Of a DNA stretch of 64,000 nt, positions 27,364-36,045 are shown one piece after another (positions within the stretch are counted from its first letter, which is position 1; the number at the start of each line of letters is the position of its first letter). The stretch covers positions 89,720-153,719 of the forward strand of contig CAKULD010000007.1 of assembly GCA_934667065.1 (NCBI GenBank), in the 5' to 3' direction. The notes under the pieces were generated by a model. It ran no database searches and was not told the origin of the DNA. It was given only the letters and a program-made list of their open reading frames with translations. This stretch comes from an uncultured Collinsella sp. (GTDB lineage Bacteria > Actinomycetota > Coriobacteriia > Coriobacteriales > Coriobacteriaceae). The position numbers were made by a program, and so were the translations under genes.

Positions 27364-28188
27364 ATGAAGAACACTCAGCTGCTGCTGATCAACGATATGT
27401 GCGGCTACGGCAAGGTCGCGCTTTCCGCCATGCTACCGGTGCTGTCGCACATGGGCTACCGTATCCACAACCTGCCGACGGCGCTGGTGTCCGATACACT
27501 CAACTACCCCAAGTTCTACATCCACGACACCACCGAGTACGTACGCCAGAGCCTCGCTATCTGGGAGGAGCTCGGTTTTGAGTTCGACGCCATCTCAACC
27601 GGCTTCATCGTGACCGAGGACGAGACGCGCATCATCTCGGACTTCTGCCACCGTCGCGCGCAAAAGGGCACCAAGGTGTTCGTCGACCCCATCATGGGCG
27701 ATAACGGCAAACTCTATGCCGGTGTGCCCGAGTCCACGATCGGTCTCATGAGGCACCTGCTCGAGTGCGCCGACTACGCGGTTCCCAACTACACCGAGGC
27801 CTGTCTGCTCACCGATACACCTATTGCAGAGCAAATCACGCCCGACGAAGCCCGCGTCCTTGTGGACGCCATGCGCGCGCTGGGCGCCAAGTCGGTGATC
27901 ATTACGAGCGCTGTGGTAGATGGTGCGAATGCGGTCATCGGTTACGACCATGTGGCAGGGGAGTACTTTACGATTCCCTTCGATCTGATCCCAGTCTACT
28001 TCCCGGGCACGGGCGATACATTCTCGGCGGTGCTCGTCGGTCGCGTGATGGCGGGCTGGAGCCTGCAGTGTGCGACATCCGACGCCATGCGCGTGGTGGC
28101 CGAGCTTATCGAGCGCAATGCCGACCAGGAGGACAAGTCTGCCGGCCTGCCCATCGAGGCCTGCCTGGATGTGATCGACCATGAGTAA
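27364..28188 (+). CDS. pdxY: Pyridoxamine (pyridoxal) kinase, ribokinase superfamily
   Basis: 274 residues from the ATG at 27364 (GAGGGGGA upstream). The N-terminal LLINDMCGYGKVALSAMLPVL matches the PdxY/PdxK substrate region. VDPIMGDNGKLYAG carries the conserved metal/ATP segment, and PGTGDTFSAVL holds the anion hole and catalytic Asp. It phosphorylates vitamin B6 vitamers for PLP salvage. Its stop overlaps the next start by 8 bp (ATGAGTAA). Confidence 0.9.
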   Translation: MKNTQLLLINDMCGYGKVALSAMLPVLSHMGYRIHNLPTALVSDTLNYPKFYIHDTTEYVRQSLAIWEELGFEFDAISTGFIVTEDETRIISDFCHRRAQKGTKVFVDPIMGDNGKLYAGVPESTIGLMRHLLECADYAVPNYTEACLLTDTPIAEQITPDEARVLVDAMRALGAKSVIITSAVVDGANAVIGYDHVAGEYFTIPFDLIPVYFPGTGDTFSAVLVGRVMAGWSLQCATSDAMRVVAELIERNADQEDKSAGLPIEACLDVIDHE

Positions 28189-28510
28189 CGCCGGCGAGAG
28201 CAGCGCCGAGCCCGCGGGCGAAGGTAAGCCGCTCGGCGTGTCACGCGGCAAGCGCCCGCGAATCCGCATTAGCTGCGTGGACCAGCTGGGCGCATGCCGC
28301 TGCCATCACGGTCACAAGCCGGGCGATGTGTTCGACTTCGACCGCGACCGCGGCAAGATGTGTGCCATGGCCTGCCATGTGGGCTTTCCCTATATCGACA
28401 TCCTGCGCTACGGAGGCACCGTGCCCGGCAACGAGCCCGGCACGGCAAAGTTCTGCTGTCCCGAGGTCGACACGTTGAACGTCTGGCTCGCCGAGATCGT
28501 CAACGAGTAA
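28181..28510 (+). CDS. TIGR04076-family small cysteine-rich protein
   Basis: 109 residues, translationally coupled to the pyridoxamine kinase. It has the layout of TIGR04076: HKPGDVFDF, then KMCAMACHVGFPYIDILRYGG, and FCCPEVDTLNVWL near the end. At least six cysteines (CRCH, CAMAC, CC) suggest metal or cluster binding. No function is established for the family; coupling to B6 salvage may hint at a PLP or sulfur link. Confidence 0.75.
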   Translation: MSNAGESSAEPAGEGKPLGVSRGKRPRIRISCVDQLGACRCHHGHKPGDVFDFDRDRGKMCAMACHVGFPYIDILRYGGTVPGNEPGTAKFCCPEVDTLNVWLAEIVNE

Positions 28511-28511
28511 T

Positions 28512-28635
28512 CGAGCGAGGATTTTCTCCCACCGAGATAATGAGCGTGGATTTTCTCCCGTTTTGAGCGCCGTTTCGCGCTCAAAGCGGGAGATTATCCA
28601 CGCTCGATTTGTATGCGGGAGAAAATCCACGCTCG
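28512..28635. repeat. Nested inverted repeat, GAGCGTGGAT(A/T)(A/T)TCTCCCG family
   Basis: A strong inner hairpin spans 28542-28605, with 29-base near-perfect arms that begin GAGCGTGGATTTTCTCCCG. Further copies of the same motif flank it at 28512-28530 and 28617-28635 in opposite orientation. A related hairpin occurs at 37899-37962. It may also terminate the convergent genes on either side. Confidence 0.75.
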
Positions 28636-28679
28636 TCTTATGCCGATGGCGTGGCTCGTGAGTCCGCGCGTCCGTGCGC

Positions 28680-29126
28680 TTACAGCTGCTCGAGCATAGC
28701 GGTGCAACCGGCGAGCACGTCGCGGTAGGTGGCATCGAAATTACCGGTGTACCAGGGGTCGGCCACGTCGCCGGGGCGCTCGGTCCAATCGAGCAGGCGC
28801 GAGATCTTGCCATCGGGGTCGTCGCCAAAGATGCGACGCAGGCCACGCGCGTTCTCAGCATCCATATAGACAATGTGATCCCAGTTGCCATACTCTGCGC
28901 GACGCACCTGGCGGGCACGGTGCGCAACGACGGGAATCCCGACTTCGCGCAGCTTGGCAACGGTGCCATGGTGCGGCGGGTTGCCGATCTCCTCGGTCGA
29001 CGTCGCAGCAGAATCAATGACGAACTCCGCCTCGCGCCCAGCACGGCGCACCAGCTCGGTAAACACCGACTCAGCCATCGTCGAGCGACAGATGTTCCCA
29101 TAACAGATAAACAGTACGCGTTGCAT
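28680..29126 (-). CDS. Low-molecular-weight protein tyrosine phosphatase
   Basis: 148 residues from the ATG at 29126 (MQRVLFICYGNICRST); the frame is open 19 codons further upstream without an RBS. The P-loop CX5R is CYGNICRS at residues 8-15, and the general acid is in DPWYTGN. Length and motifs are full. Such enzymes dephosphorylate tyrosine residues, often within exopolysaccharide control or stress pathways. No partner kinase is nearby. Confidence 0.93.
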   Translation of the reverse strand: MQRVLFICYGNICRSTMAESVFTELVRRAGREAEFVIDSAATSTEEIGNPPHHGTVAKLREVGIPVVAHRARQVRRAEYGNWDHIVYMDAENARGLRRIFGDDPDGKISRLLDWTERPGDVADPWYTGNFDATYRDVLAGCTAMLEQL

Positions 29127-29186
29127 AGGACGATACCTTTCATATAGAAGGCTGCTAAAAAGTCGAGGCCGGGCGCATGCCAAGTT

Positions 29187-29936
29187 CTATTTCTTGGCCA
29201 GTTTGAAATAGCGCTCAAATATCAATTCAAACACGTAATAAAACATCAGGCGACTGTCGAGATCCATGCTGCCCAGTCGGATTTCCTTTTGCACGGTGTA
29301 GATGGGGAAGTCGGCCAGCTTGGACAGCGAGTTGCGCGAAAAGCCGGTGAGCGTGACCACCTTGCAACCACGTGTCTTTGCTATTGAGGTGGCATCGATT
29401 GATACCTGCGTTTCACCGCTGACTGAAACGCTAAAGACAAGATCATTTTTGCCGAGCAATTCTGCGTAGTGCCTCATGACATGGCGTTCACTGAGCGTAT
29501 CGGTGTTCTTGCCCATTATTTTGAGCTTTTCGGCCATCTCGAGGCACGGGTATTTCGAAAAGCCCGAGCAGAAGAACACGATATGCGAGGCGTCCTGGAT
29601 AAGACTCACAACCGAATCGATGACCCGGTCGTTAAGTAAGTCTTTGGTCTGTACGAGCTGGGTGTCGAGCGGAAGTGCCTCGATAGTGAATCGATTGCGG
29701 TCAAGTGAGGCAGAATACGATCGCTTGAGCTCTGTGAACCCCGAGAAGCCAAGTTTATGAGCAAGCCTGACAATTGTATTGGGAGCGACGAAGAACCGCT
29801 CGGCAACGCTCTTAAGCGTAGCGTCGTCAACATCATCACGCAGCTCGATGATGTAGCGCATGATCTCGCTTTCGAGATCGTTGAGCTTGCTCTCGCCAGC
29901 TCGCACATGATCATAAAAAGATTCTTGATCTTTCAT
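29187..29936 (-). CDS. MurR/RpiR-family regulator with SIS domain
   Basis: 249 residues from the ATG at 29936. The N-terminal HTH is typical (SVAERFFVAPNTIVRLAHKLGFSGFTELK). The SIS domain follows, with FFCSGFSKYPCLEMAEKL and VFSVSVSGETQV for phosphosugar binding. The open frame continues 90 codons upstream but this part overlaps the control region and shows no family similarity. It is divergent from the GH4-PTS operon and likely senses a 6-phospho-disaccharide from it. Confidence 0.9.
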   Translation of the reverse strand: MKDQESFYDHVRAGESKLNDLESEIMRYIIELRDDVDDATLKSVAERFFVAPNTIVRLAHKLGFSGFTELKRSYSASLDRNRFTIEALPLDTQLVQTKDLLNDRVIDSVVSLIQDASHIVFFCSGFSKYPCLEMAEKLKIMGKNTDTLSERHVMRHYAELLGKNDLVFSVSVSGETQVSIDATSIAKTRGCKVVTLTGFSRNSLSKLADFPIYTVQKEIRLGSMDLDSRLMFYYVFELIFERYFKLAKK

Positions 29937-30234
29937 AAGATGTTTCAGCCCCTCACACCTCGCCGTACATATGGTACCGCTTTGTGTAGCCAGGTGAGAA
30001 ATCGGCAACCGGCCAAGATTGCCTATTGCTCCTGAACTGGGCAAACGTGCGTGTCTGTCTACACATATCTGTGTTGTGAGCGAAATCATGTGTCCCCGTT
30101 TCGTATTGGCCAACACGGGGGTTCGCAAATGACCTCGTGTCGCAAAATAGCAATCGAAACGAAGCAAGCCGGGGGCAACCGCGGAGCCCAAGGTCTTCGA
30201 GAACACCGATCAGCCAACCCTGGAGGGACGGAAC
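29937..30234. promoter_or_regulatory. Divergent rpiR-type / GH4 operon control region
   Basis: 298 bp with no gene. It must hold both promoters and the regulator's operator. I saw no consensus promoter; a candidate operator core is the GAAA...TTTC pairing around 30080-30098. GGAGGGACG precedes the GH4 start. Confidence 0.4.
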
Positions 30235-31560
30235 ATGAAGGATAAGCTCAATATTGTGATCGTTGGCGGCGGCTCCACGTGGTGCCCTGGCATTCTTAAA
30301 GCCCTGACTAAGCACATGGACATTCTGCCGCTGAACCGCGTGATGCTCTATGACATCGATGCCGAGCGCCAGCGCCCGATCGGCGAGTTTGGCAAGATCC
30401 TCTTCGCCGAGGAGGAGCCCGGTGTGGAGTTTGGTTACACCACCGATAAGGACGAGGCATACACTGACGTCGACTTTGTGCTCTGCCAGATTCGTACCGG
30501 CGGCTACGAGATGCGTAGCAAGGACGAGAAGATTCCGCTGCATATGGGAATCATCGGCCAGGAAACGGTGGGCCCTGGCGGCATGGCTTACGGTATGCGC
30601 TCCATGCATGACATGGTTGAGATCGTCAACGACGTTCGCGCTCATAGCCCGGAGGCGTGGATTATCAACTACACCAACCCGGCTGCTATTGTGGCATATG
30701 GTCTCGAGCGCGTCCTGCCCGATGAGCATCGCGTTCTCAACATCTGCGATCAGCCCGTCAACCTCATGCGCTCTTACGGTCGCCTGCTCGGTCGCGATAT
30801 GAGCAAGACCGAGCCCGTGTACTTTGGCCTCAATCACTTCGGTTGGTTCAAGCACATCTACGATGAAGAGGGCCATGACCTCGTGCCGCAGATTAAGGAG
30901 TACACGGAGAAGAACGGCTTCCTTCCTGCCGATGCCGAGCAGCGTGACCAGTCCTGGCTCGACACCTACGCCATGGTCAAGGACATGCTCGAGGACTTCC
31001 CCGACTATCTGCCCAACACCTATCTGCAGTACTACCTGTATCCCGAGTACAAGGTGGCGCATCTCGATCCCGATTACACCCGTTCCGACGAGGTCATCAA
31101 CGGTCGTGAGAAGCGCGTGTTCGCCGAGTGCGAGCGCGTGGCGCAAGTCGGTACTGCCAAGGGGTCCTCGGTTGTGCAGAACGATGCTCACGGCGATATG
31201 ATTGTCGAAATCACTTCTGCCATCTACCGCAACACCAACAAGACCTTCATTGTCATCGTGCCCAACAACGGCATTATCGAAGGCATGCCCGATGACGCCA
31301 TGGTCGAGGTCGCGGCAAGCGTGGGCGCCAATGGCCCGCAGCCCTATGCTGTCGGCAAGATCGGCACCTTCTATCGCGGCCTTATGGAGAACCAGTACGC
31401 CTATGAGCGCCTGACTGTTGAGGCTTGGATGGAGGGTTCCTACGAGAAGGCCCTGCAGGCACTCACGCTTAATCGTCTGGTCGGCGACGCAAAGAAGGCC
31501 CGCAAGGTGCTCGATAAGCTTATCGAGGCCAATAAGGACTACTGGCCGGAGCTTAAGTAG
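30235..31560 (+). CDS. GH4 6-phospho-alpha-glucosidase
   Basis: 441 residues, full GH4 length. NAD-binding VIVGGGSTWCPG is at the N-terminus; DEKIPLHMGIIGQETVGPGGMAYGMRS is broken by key family residues; the metal-binding motif reads NICDQPV. A CD-x-P motif is characteristic of the maltose-6'-phosphate hydrolase group (GlvA/MalH), unlike CNxP in 6-phospho-beta-glucosidases. These enzymes use NAD+, Mn2+ and an oxidation-elimination mechanism. With the EIICB gene downstream it forms an alpha-glucoside uptake and hydrolysis pair. Confidence 0.93.
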   Translation: MKDKLNIVIVGGGSTWCPGILKALTKHMDILPLNRVMLYDIDAERQRPIGEFGKILFAEEEPGVEFGYTTDKDEAYTDVDFVLCQIRTGGYEMRSKDEKIPLHMGIIGQETVGPGGMAYGMRSMHDMVEIVNDVRAHSPEAWIINYTNPAAIVAYGLERVLPDEHRVLNICDQPVNLMRSYGRLLGRDMSKTEPVYFGLNHFGWFKHIYDEEGHDLVPQIKEYTEKNGFLPADAEQRDQSWLDTYAMVKDMLEDFPDYLPNTYLQYYLYPEYKVAHLDPDYTRSDEVINGREKRVFAECERVAQVGTAKGSSVVQNDAHGDMIVEITSAIYRNTNKTFIVIVPNNGIIEGMPDDAMVEVAASVGANGPQPYAVGKIGTFYRGLMENQYAYERLTVEAWMEGSYEKALQALTLNRLVGDAKKARKVLDKLIEANKDYWPELK

Positions 31561-31589
31561 TCAGTTCTATAGCGCTTGATAACTGTTAT

Positions 31590-31626
31590 GGGGCGTGTGG
31601 ATCGTAGAGCTGCACGCCCCGTTTCT
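31590..31626 (+). terminator. Intercistronic hairpin
   Basis: GGGGCGTG (31590-31597) and CACGCCCC (31613-31620), then GTTTCTTT. A weak terminator or processing site in the 82-bp gap between the GH4 and PTS genes, which may lower PTS expression relative to the enzyme. Confidence 0.6.
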
Positions 31627-31642
31627 TTAAGAGGGGTATCCC

Positions 31643-33205
31643 ATGAACAAAGACGAGCTGCTGGCAAAGTTCCAGCGCCTGGGCAAGGTCCTCATGACGC
31701 CCGTCCTGATTCTGCCAATCGCCGGCATCCTTCAGGGCTTTGGAAATGCCTTTACCAGTCCCACCCTTACGGCAGCTGTTCCCTGGCTTGCTGCTCCTGG
31801 CTTTGCGATTTTCTTTTCGATTCTTAAGGCCGCAGCCGGCATCGTCATGAACAACATTCCGGTTATCTTCTCGATTTGTCTCGCCTATGGCTTCGCCAAG
31901 TCCGAGAAGGCTACCGCGGCGCTTTGTGGCTTTTTGGGCTACATGTGCATGAATTCCGTGATGGGCACGTTCCTTACGGCGACTGGCGTTATCGATCCCG
32001 CGAATCTTACGACGGGCCAGAGCACGATCCTCGGTATCACCACGCTCGACACTGGCGTTATCGGCGGTCTTCTGGTGGGCGCAATCGTCGCATGGTTGCA
32101 TAACCGTTACTACAAGATTGAGCTGCCTGCCGTGTTCTCCATCTTCAACGGTACGCGCTTTATCCCGGCGGTGACGTTGCTCTCATGCAGCATCCTCGCA
32201 TTGGTCATGTCCTTTGTTTTCCCGTTTATTCAGAACGCTCTCGGTGCGCTGTCCGAGTTCATCAAGACTACGGGTGCCTTCGGTGCATTTGTCTACGGCG
32301 CCGGCGAGCGCATGCTTCTGCCTTTTGGCCTGCATCACTTTGTCTATTTGCCGTTCTTCTTCACGTCACTCGGTGGCGTCGAGACTATCGACGGCCAGAC
32401 TGTTCAGGGCGCTATCAATATCTACAACGCGATCCTGGGCTCTCCCAGCACGCCGTTTAACATCGAGGTCAGCCGTTTTGTCATGAACGGCAAGGTCATC
32501 TTCGCCATGTTTGGCCTGCCCGGCGCTGCACTCGCCTTCTACAAGACGGCACTTCCCAAGAACAAGAAGAAGACCGCAGCGCTCATGATCGCCATTGTGG
32601 TGCCCTGCATCCTTTCCGGCATCACCGAGCCGCTCGAGTATTCCTTCCTGTTTATCGCGCCCATCCTCTATGTGTTCCACGCTCTCATGGCTGGTCTTGC
32701 CTATGCGCTGACCTATATCCTGCAGTTCAACGTGGCCGGCTCCGCGTCCTTCGGCGGCCCTCTCCTGTCGCTTATCTTTAATGGCATCATGGGTGCCGCC
32801 AAGGGCTCTAACTGGCAGGTCATTCTGTTCCTTGGCCCCATCTATTTCGTGGTCTATTACTTTGTCTTCAAGTTCATCATTCTCAAGAAGGACTTGAAGA
32901 CCCCCGGTCGTGAGGAAGAATCGGATGACGAAGCCGAGAAGGCTCCTCGTACGGTGATTAGCGACCTGATTCCCGCCATCGTTGAGGCAGTGGGCGGCGA
33001 CAACAATATTAAGTCTGTCGAGGCCTGCTTCACCCGTCTGCGCATCCAGCTCAATGACTGTGACAAGGTGGTTGATGACGCCGAGTTTACCGAAAAGCTC
33101 GAAGCGCGTGGCATCGTGCATGTCAACGGCGGCGTGCAGATTGTCTACGGTAATATGGCTTCTAACTACGCAACCCAGATGCGTGAGCTGCTGGGTATGG
33201 AATGA
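31643..33205 (+). CDS. PTS EIICB component, alpha-glucoside type
   Basis: 520 residues in C-B order, the reverse of the permease at 10211. The EIIC membrane domain occupies residues about 1-420 (VLMTPVLILPIAGILQG; GAGERMLLPFGLHHF; SGITEPLEYSFLF). A charged linker (EEESDDEAEKAP) leads to EIIB at 430-520, with its phosphorylation cysteine in EACFTRLRI. The layout matches GlvC/MalX-type permeases that import maltose and other alpha-glucosides. EIIA is not encoded here. Confidence 0.93.
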   Translation: MNKDELLAKFQRLGKVLMTPVLILPIAGILQGFGNAFTSPTLTAAVPWLAAPGFAIFFSILKAAAGIVMNNIPVIFSICLAYGFAKSEKATAALCGFLGYMCMNSVMGTFLTATGVIDPANLTTGQSTILGITTLDTGVIGGLLVGAIVAWLHNRYYKIELPAVFSIFNGTRFIPAVTLLSCSILALVMSFVFPFIQNALGALSEFIKTTGAFGAFVYGAGERMLLPFGLHHFVYLPFFFTSLGGVETIDGQTVQGAINIYNAILGSPSTPFNIEVSRFVMNGKVIFAMFGLPGAALAFYKTALPKNKKKTAALMIAIVVPCILSGITEPLEYSFLFIAPILYVFHALMAGLAYALTYILQFNVAGSASFGGPLLSLIFNGIMGAAKGSNWQVILFLGPIYFVVYYFVFKFIILKKDLKTPGREEESDDEAEKAPRTVISDLIPAIVEAVGGDNNIKSVEACFTRLRIQLNDCDKVVDDAEFTEKLEARGIVHVNGGVQIVYGNMASNYATQMRELLGME

Positions 33206-33240
33206 TTGGTTTTATCTTGGCATAGCGGCTCGGTATAGAG

Positions 33241-33277
33241 AGGCGGCGACAGAGATTGTGCTCTGTCGCCGCCTTTG
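33241..33277 (+). terminator. Rho-independent terminator of the alpha-glucoside operon
   Basis: AGGCGGCGACAGAG (33241-33254), ATTGTG, CTCTGTCGCCGCCT (33261-33274), then TTG. A perfect 14-bp stem with a short U-run. Confidence 0.85.
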
Positions 33278-33322
33278 CATTCCGGAAGCGGATAGAATCA
33301 CCCTGCGATCGTTTCGATGGGA

Positions 33323-33384
33323 AATTTCGTGTACTTGAAATACACGAAATTGTGGAAAAGCGTGTATTTGAAGTACACGAAATT
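33323..33384. repeat. Paired palindromes, CGTGTAnTTGAAnTACACG
   Basis: First unit at 33323-33351 (AATTTCGTGTA ... TACACGAAATT), second at 33361-33384 (CGTGTA ... TACACGAAATT). Each is an imperfect palindrome and they are inverted copies of each other (18 of 19 bases). No gene; a dispersed-repeat or protein-binding element between convergent genes. Confidence 0.6.
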
Positions 33385-33486
33385 GCACCGCTGGAGCCTG
33401 CAGGCGGATACACACTGCTCGTATGGGGCGGTTTCACCGGTCGTTCGCCATTCTGGGCTGTACCTGCGCCTGCTCCGATCCCGCTC

Positions 33487-34755
33487 TTATGCCTGTATCG
33501 TTGACTGCGCTGCGTGGCGGCGGCGCTCCCAGCGTGCCAGCCTAATCGTCACCAGCGTGAGCACCCAGGCCACGAGCGAGAACGCGGCGCCAACGGCGCC
33601 CACGTAGGCAATGCCGATGCTGCTTACCACGGCGCCACCCACCGCGGTGCCAAACGAAATGCCGACGTTAAACGCCATGGGCTCCACCGAGCTCGCGAGC
33701 ACCATCGATTTGGGGTGGCGGCTGCGCGCCACGTCCATAAAGTGCGTGATGCACGAGACCGAGAACAGGTACATGAGCATCGCCAGGCAAAAGACAAAAA
33801 CGAGCGCGAGCGGCATGGCGGCGCCCACGGCAAACAGCCCAAGCAGTGCCGCGGCCTGCAGCACAAAGGTCACCAGCAGTGCCTTCATACCAAAGCGCGC
33901 ATCGATCCATCCGCCCAGGATGTTCGAGATCAGGCAGAACACTCCGTAGGCCATGAGTGTGGTGCTGGCCTCGACCGTGCCCATGCCCAGCACCTGCTCC
34001 AGAAAGGGCGTCACGTAGCCGTAGAACACATAGACCGAGCCCACGCCAAACAAGAAGATGAGCATGCCGGTGATAATGCTCGGCTCGCGCAGCAGCCCCG
34101 CCTGCTCGCGAAAGGTAGCAGGCTCGTCGGTCTGTCCGGCGCGTGGCATAAACGCTACGAGCGCGCCGCAGGTCAGAGCGGCAAAGGCCAGCGTGCCGTA
34201 CATGGCAACGTGCCAGTCGAGCGTATCGGCCACAAACTTGCCGATCGAGGTCACAAAGACCATTGCCACGGAAAACGCGCCGTACACAACCGAGATGGCG
34301 AGTGAGGTCTTCTGCGGAGAAAGCAGCTCGGGGATATACGTTACGCCCACGGCGAGCAGTGCGCCCGAGACAGAGCCCAAGATGATGCGCGAGGCAAACA
34401 GCACTTGAAAGTTGGGCGCCAGTGCCATAACAAGATTGCCGAGCACAAAGACAATGCTGTAGCACACGAGTAGCTGGTAGCGGCGGAAGCGTCCCGTGCC
34501 GAGCGCAAGCACCGGCGTCGCGATGGCGTAAACCAGTGCGAACACGCTGATGAGTTGGCCCGCGGTGGCAAGTGAGATGCTGAGTTCCGTCGCCAGGTCG
34601 CTCTCGATGCCGATAACCACGAACTCCGAGCAGCCGAGCGAAAAGCCCAACAACACGAGCAGCGCCAGGCAAAGGTTGGTGCGCGCGGGGGAGAGCGCGG
34701 CGGCGGTTGATGCTGTTGTGGACGAGGTTGCGGTGGTCAAGGCGGTTGCTCCCAT
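33487..34755 (-). CDS. MFS efflux transporter, DHA1 family
   Basis: 422 residues with about 12 hydrophobic segments. The first ~25 residues are Ala/Thr/Ser-rich. GFSLGCSEFVVIGIESDLA in TM1, GQLISVFALVYAIATPVLA in TM2 and GRFRRYQLLV after it resemble AraJ/PbuE-type sugar or nucleobase exporters. No good RBS precedes the ATG at 34755, so a later start is possible. Substrate unknown. Confidence 0.88.
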   Translation of the reverse strand: MGATALTTATSSTTASTAAALSPARTNLCLALLVLLGFSLGCSEFVVIGIESDLATELSISLATAGQLISVFALVYAIATPVLALGTGRFRRYQLLVCYSIVFVLGNLVMALAPNFQVLFASRIILGSVSGALLAVGVTYIPELLSPQKTSLAISVVYGAFSVAMVFVTSIGKFVADTLDWHVAMYGTLAFAALTCGALVAFMPRAGQTDEPATFREQAGLLREPSIITGMLIFLFGVGSVYVFYGYVTPFLEQVLGMGTVEASTTLMAYGVFCLISNILGGWIDARFGMKALLVTFVLQAAALLGLFAVGAAMPLALVFVFCLAMLMYLFSVSCITHFMDVARSRHPKSMVLASSVEPMAFNVGISFGTAVGGAVVSSIGIAYVGAVGAAFSLVAWVLTLVTIRLARWERRRHAAQSTIQA

Positions 34756-34901
34756 GTTGCGTAATATGAGCTAGATTAAGTCTCTGCAACTCTAGCAGAA
34801 TACGACAAGAAGCAGCGCCTTTGTCACATTCTGCGCTTGCCTGTATAGTCGCAATACGGGCGAAGATGGTCTCAGGTACATCGCGGGCGACAGGAGATCC
34901 C

Positions 34902-35849
34902 ATGGGTATGCACACGACAAAGGTTGCAGTGGGCGAAGGCAAGTTTGCGCTCGAGGCCCAGTTGACGGTGACGCCGCGAGGCATGGTGGTGTACGCCTGC
35001 TCGCCGGAGTTCGCGCACCTGGGCGCCACGGCGCAGGCCATTCCGCGCCCCGAGCCCGGACGTACGGCGACCGTGAGCATCCTGGCTGTGCCGTGCCACC
35101 GCGATGAGATCCCGGCGCACGACATTGCGGCGGCGCTCGCCACGCGCTTTGGCGTACCGGTAACCGCAAGTACGGGTTTTCATGTTGAGCAGGCGAGCAA
35201 GGACGACCTGCAGCGCGTACTCGATACAACCAAGGAACTTATCGCCGCGCTCGAGGAGGCCGCCGCCCGCGTGTTGCGCGCCGGCTGGGACGAGGGCGGC
35301 GCGGGCGCCGAAGTCGTGGCGGTCGATGCCGCGACCGGCAAGACGCTCGGCCCCGTCGACCGCATCGAGGCACATATCGGCGAGGGTATCCTGCACCAAG
35401 CATTCCTGACGCTTCTGGTCGAGGGTCAGGGCGAGGACGCTCGCCTGCTGCTCTGCCGCCGCAGTCCGCTCAAACGCCTGTGGGGTGGGGTGCTGGCCGA
35501 TAGCTGCGCCGGCCATCCGCTCCCCGGGGAAGACGTCGCTGCCGCCACGGCGCGTCGCATCGGCGAGGAGCTCGGCATCACGCGCGAGCCGGGCGATCTC
35601 AAACATCTGGGCCACGTGGTGTACCGCGAGGACCACGGCGACGGCCGCTGCGAGTGCGAATGGTGCGAGGTCTATCTGGCTCGCGTCGAGCCGGGCGAGC
35701 TGCATGTCAACCAAGAGGAAATCTCGGAAGTACGGCGCGTGGCCCTGTCCGAGCTCAATGGCTACCTGCAGGGCCATCCCGAACAGCTGGCTCCCTGGCT
35801 CCGCGAGGCCCTCAGCGACCAAGCCATCCGCACGGCCCTCGCGATGTGA
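34902..35849 (+). CDS. Two-domain protein: LpdD-like N-terminus plus type I isopentenyl-diphosphate isomerase
   Basis: 315 residues from the ATG at 34902 (AGGAGA upstream). Residues about 138-315 are a Nudix-fold type I IPP isomerase. All five metal ligands of the E. coli enzyme have equivalents (His158, His165, His205, Glu251, Glu253), and the catalytic Cys is Cys202 (DSCAGHP). Residues 1-125 are a separate alpha/beta domain (VSILAVPCHRDEIPAHDIAAAL; TASTGFHVEQASKDDLQRVL) that I judge similar to LpdD, the proposed prenyl-FMN chaperone, though less surely. The isomerase makes DMAPP from IPP. The stop codon lies inside a dispersed palindrome. Confidence 0.82.
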   Translation: MGMHTTKVAVGEGKFALEAQLTVTPRGMVVYACSPEFAHLGATAQAIPRPEPGRTATVSILAVPCHRDEIPAHDIAAALATRFGVPVTASTGFHVEQASKDDLQRVLDTTKELIAALEEAAARVLRAGWDEGGAGAEVVAVDAATGKTLGPVDRIEAHIGEGILHQAFLTLLVEGQGEDARLLLCRRSPLKRLWGGVLADSCAGHPLPGEDVAAATARRIGEELGITREPGDLKHLGHVVYREDHGDGRCECEWCEVYLARVEPGELHVNQEEISEVRRVALSELNGYLQGHPEQLAPWLREALSDQAIRTALAM

Positions 35850-35874
35850 CAAAGGGACAGTCTCTTTGTCGCAT
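35844..35874. repeat. Second ATGTGACAAAGGGA palindrome
   Basis: Same 31-bp layout as at 4429-4459, with two substitutions in the right arm. The TGA stop of the IPP isomerase gene (35847-35849) is part of the left arm. Confidence 0.72.
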
Positions 35875-35896
35875 TGACGGCATGGTTGCCGCTCAG

Positions 35897-35961
35897 ACCG
35901 TCCCAACATTCGATGAAAATCTCGAAATCGAGAAAAACCGTCGAATGTTGGGACGGTTTTC
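35897..35961 (+). terminator. Long-stem terminator-like hairpin
   Basis: ACCGTCCCAACATTCGA (35897-35913) pairs perfectly with TCGAATGTTGGGACGGT (35941-35957), followed by TTTCG. The 27-base loop contains TCTCGAAATCGAGA, itself a palindrome. Confidence 0.68.
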
Positions 35962-36045
35962 GTGTCCGGCGCGGGCGAGCTCCGGTGCTGTTTGGGGGTA
36001 TAAGGCTGGCAAGTGTTTACTTGCGAGGCTTAAGGGGCGCCCCGT

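Noticed and set aside
28241..29218. Minus-strand frame of 325 codons covering repeats and the tyrosine phosphatase
   Set aside because: It crosses the family 5 hairpins and is out of frame with the recognised phosphatase; no family similarity.
33323..33384. Possible CRISPR-like repeat array
   Set aside because: Only two units, palindromic, nine-base spacer and no cas genes.
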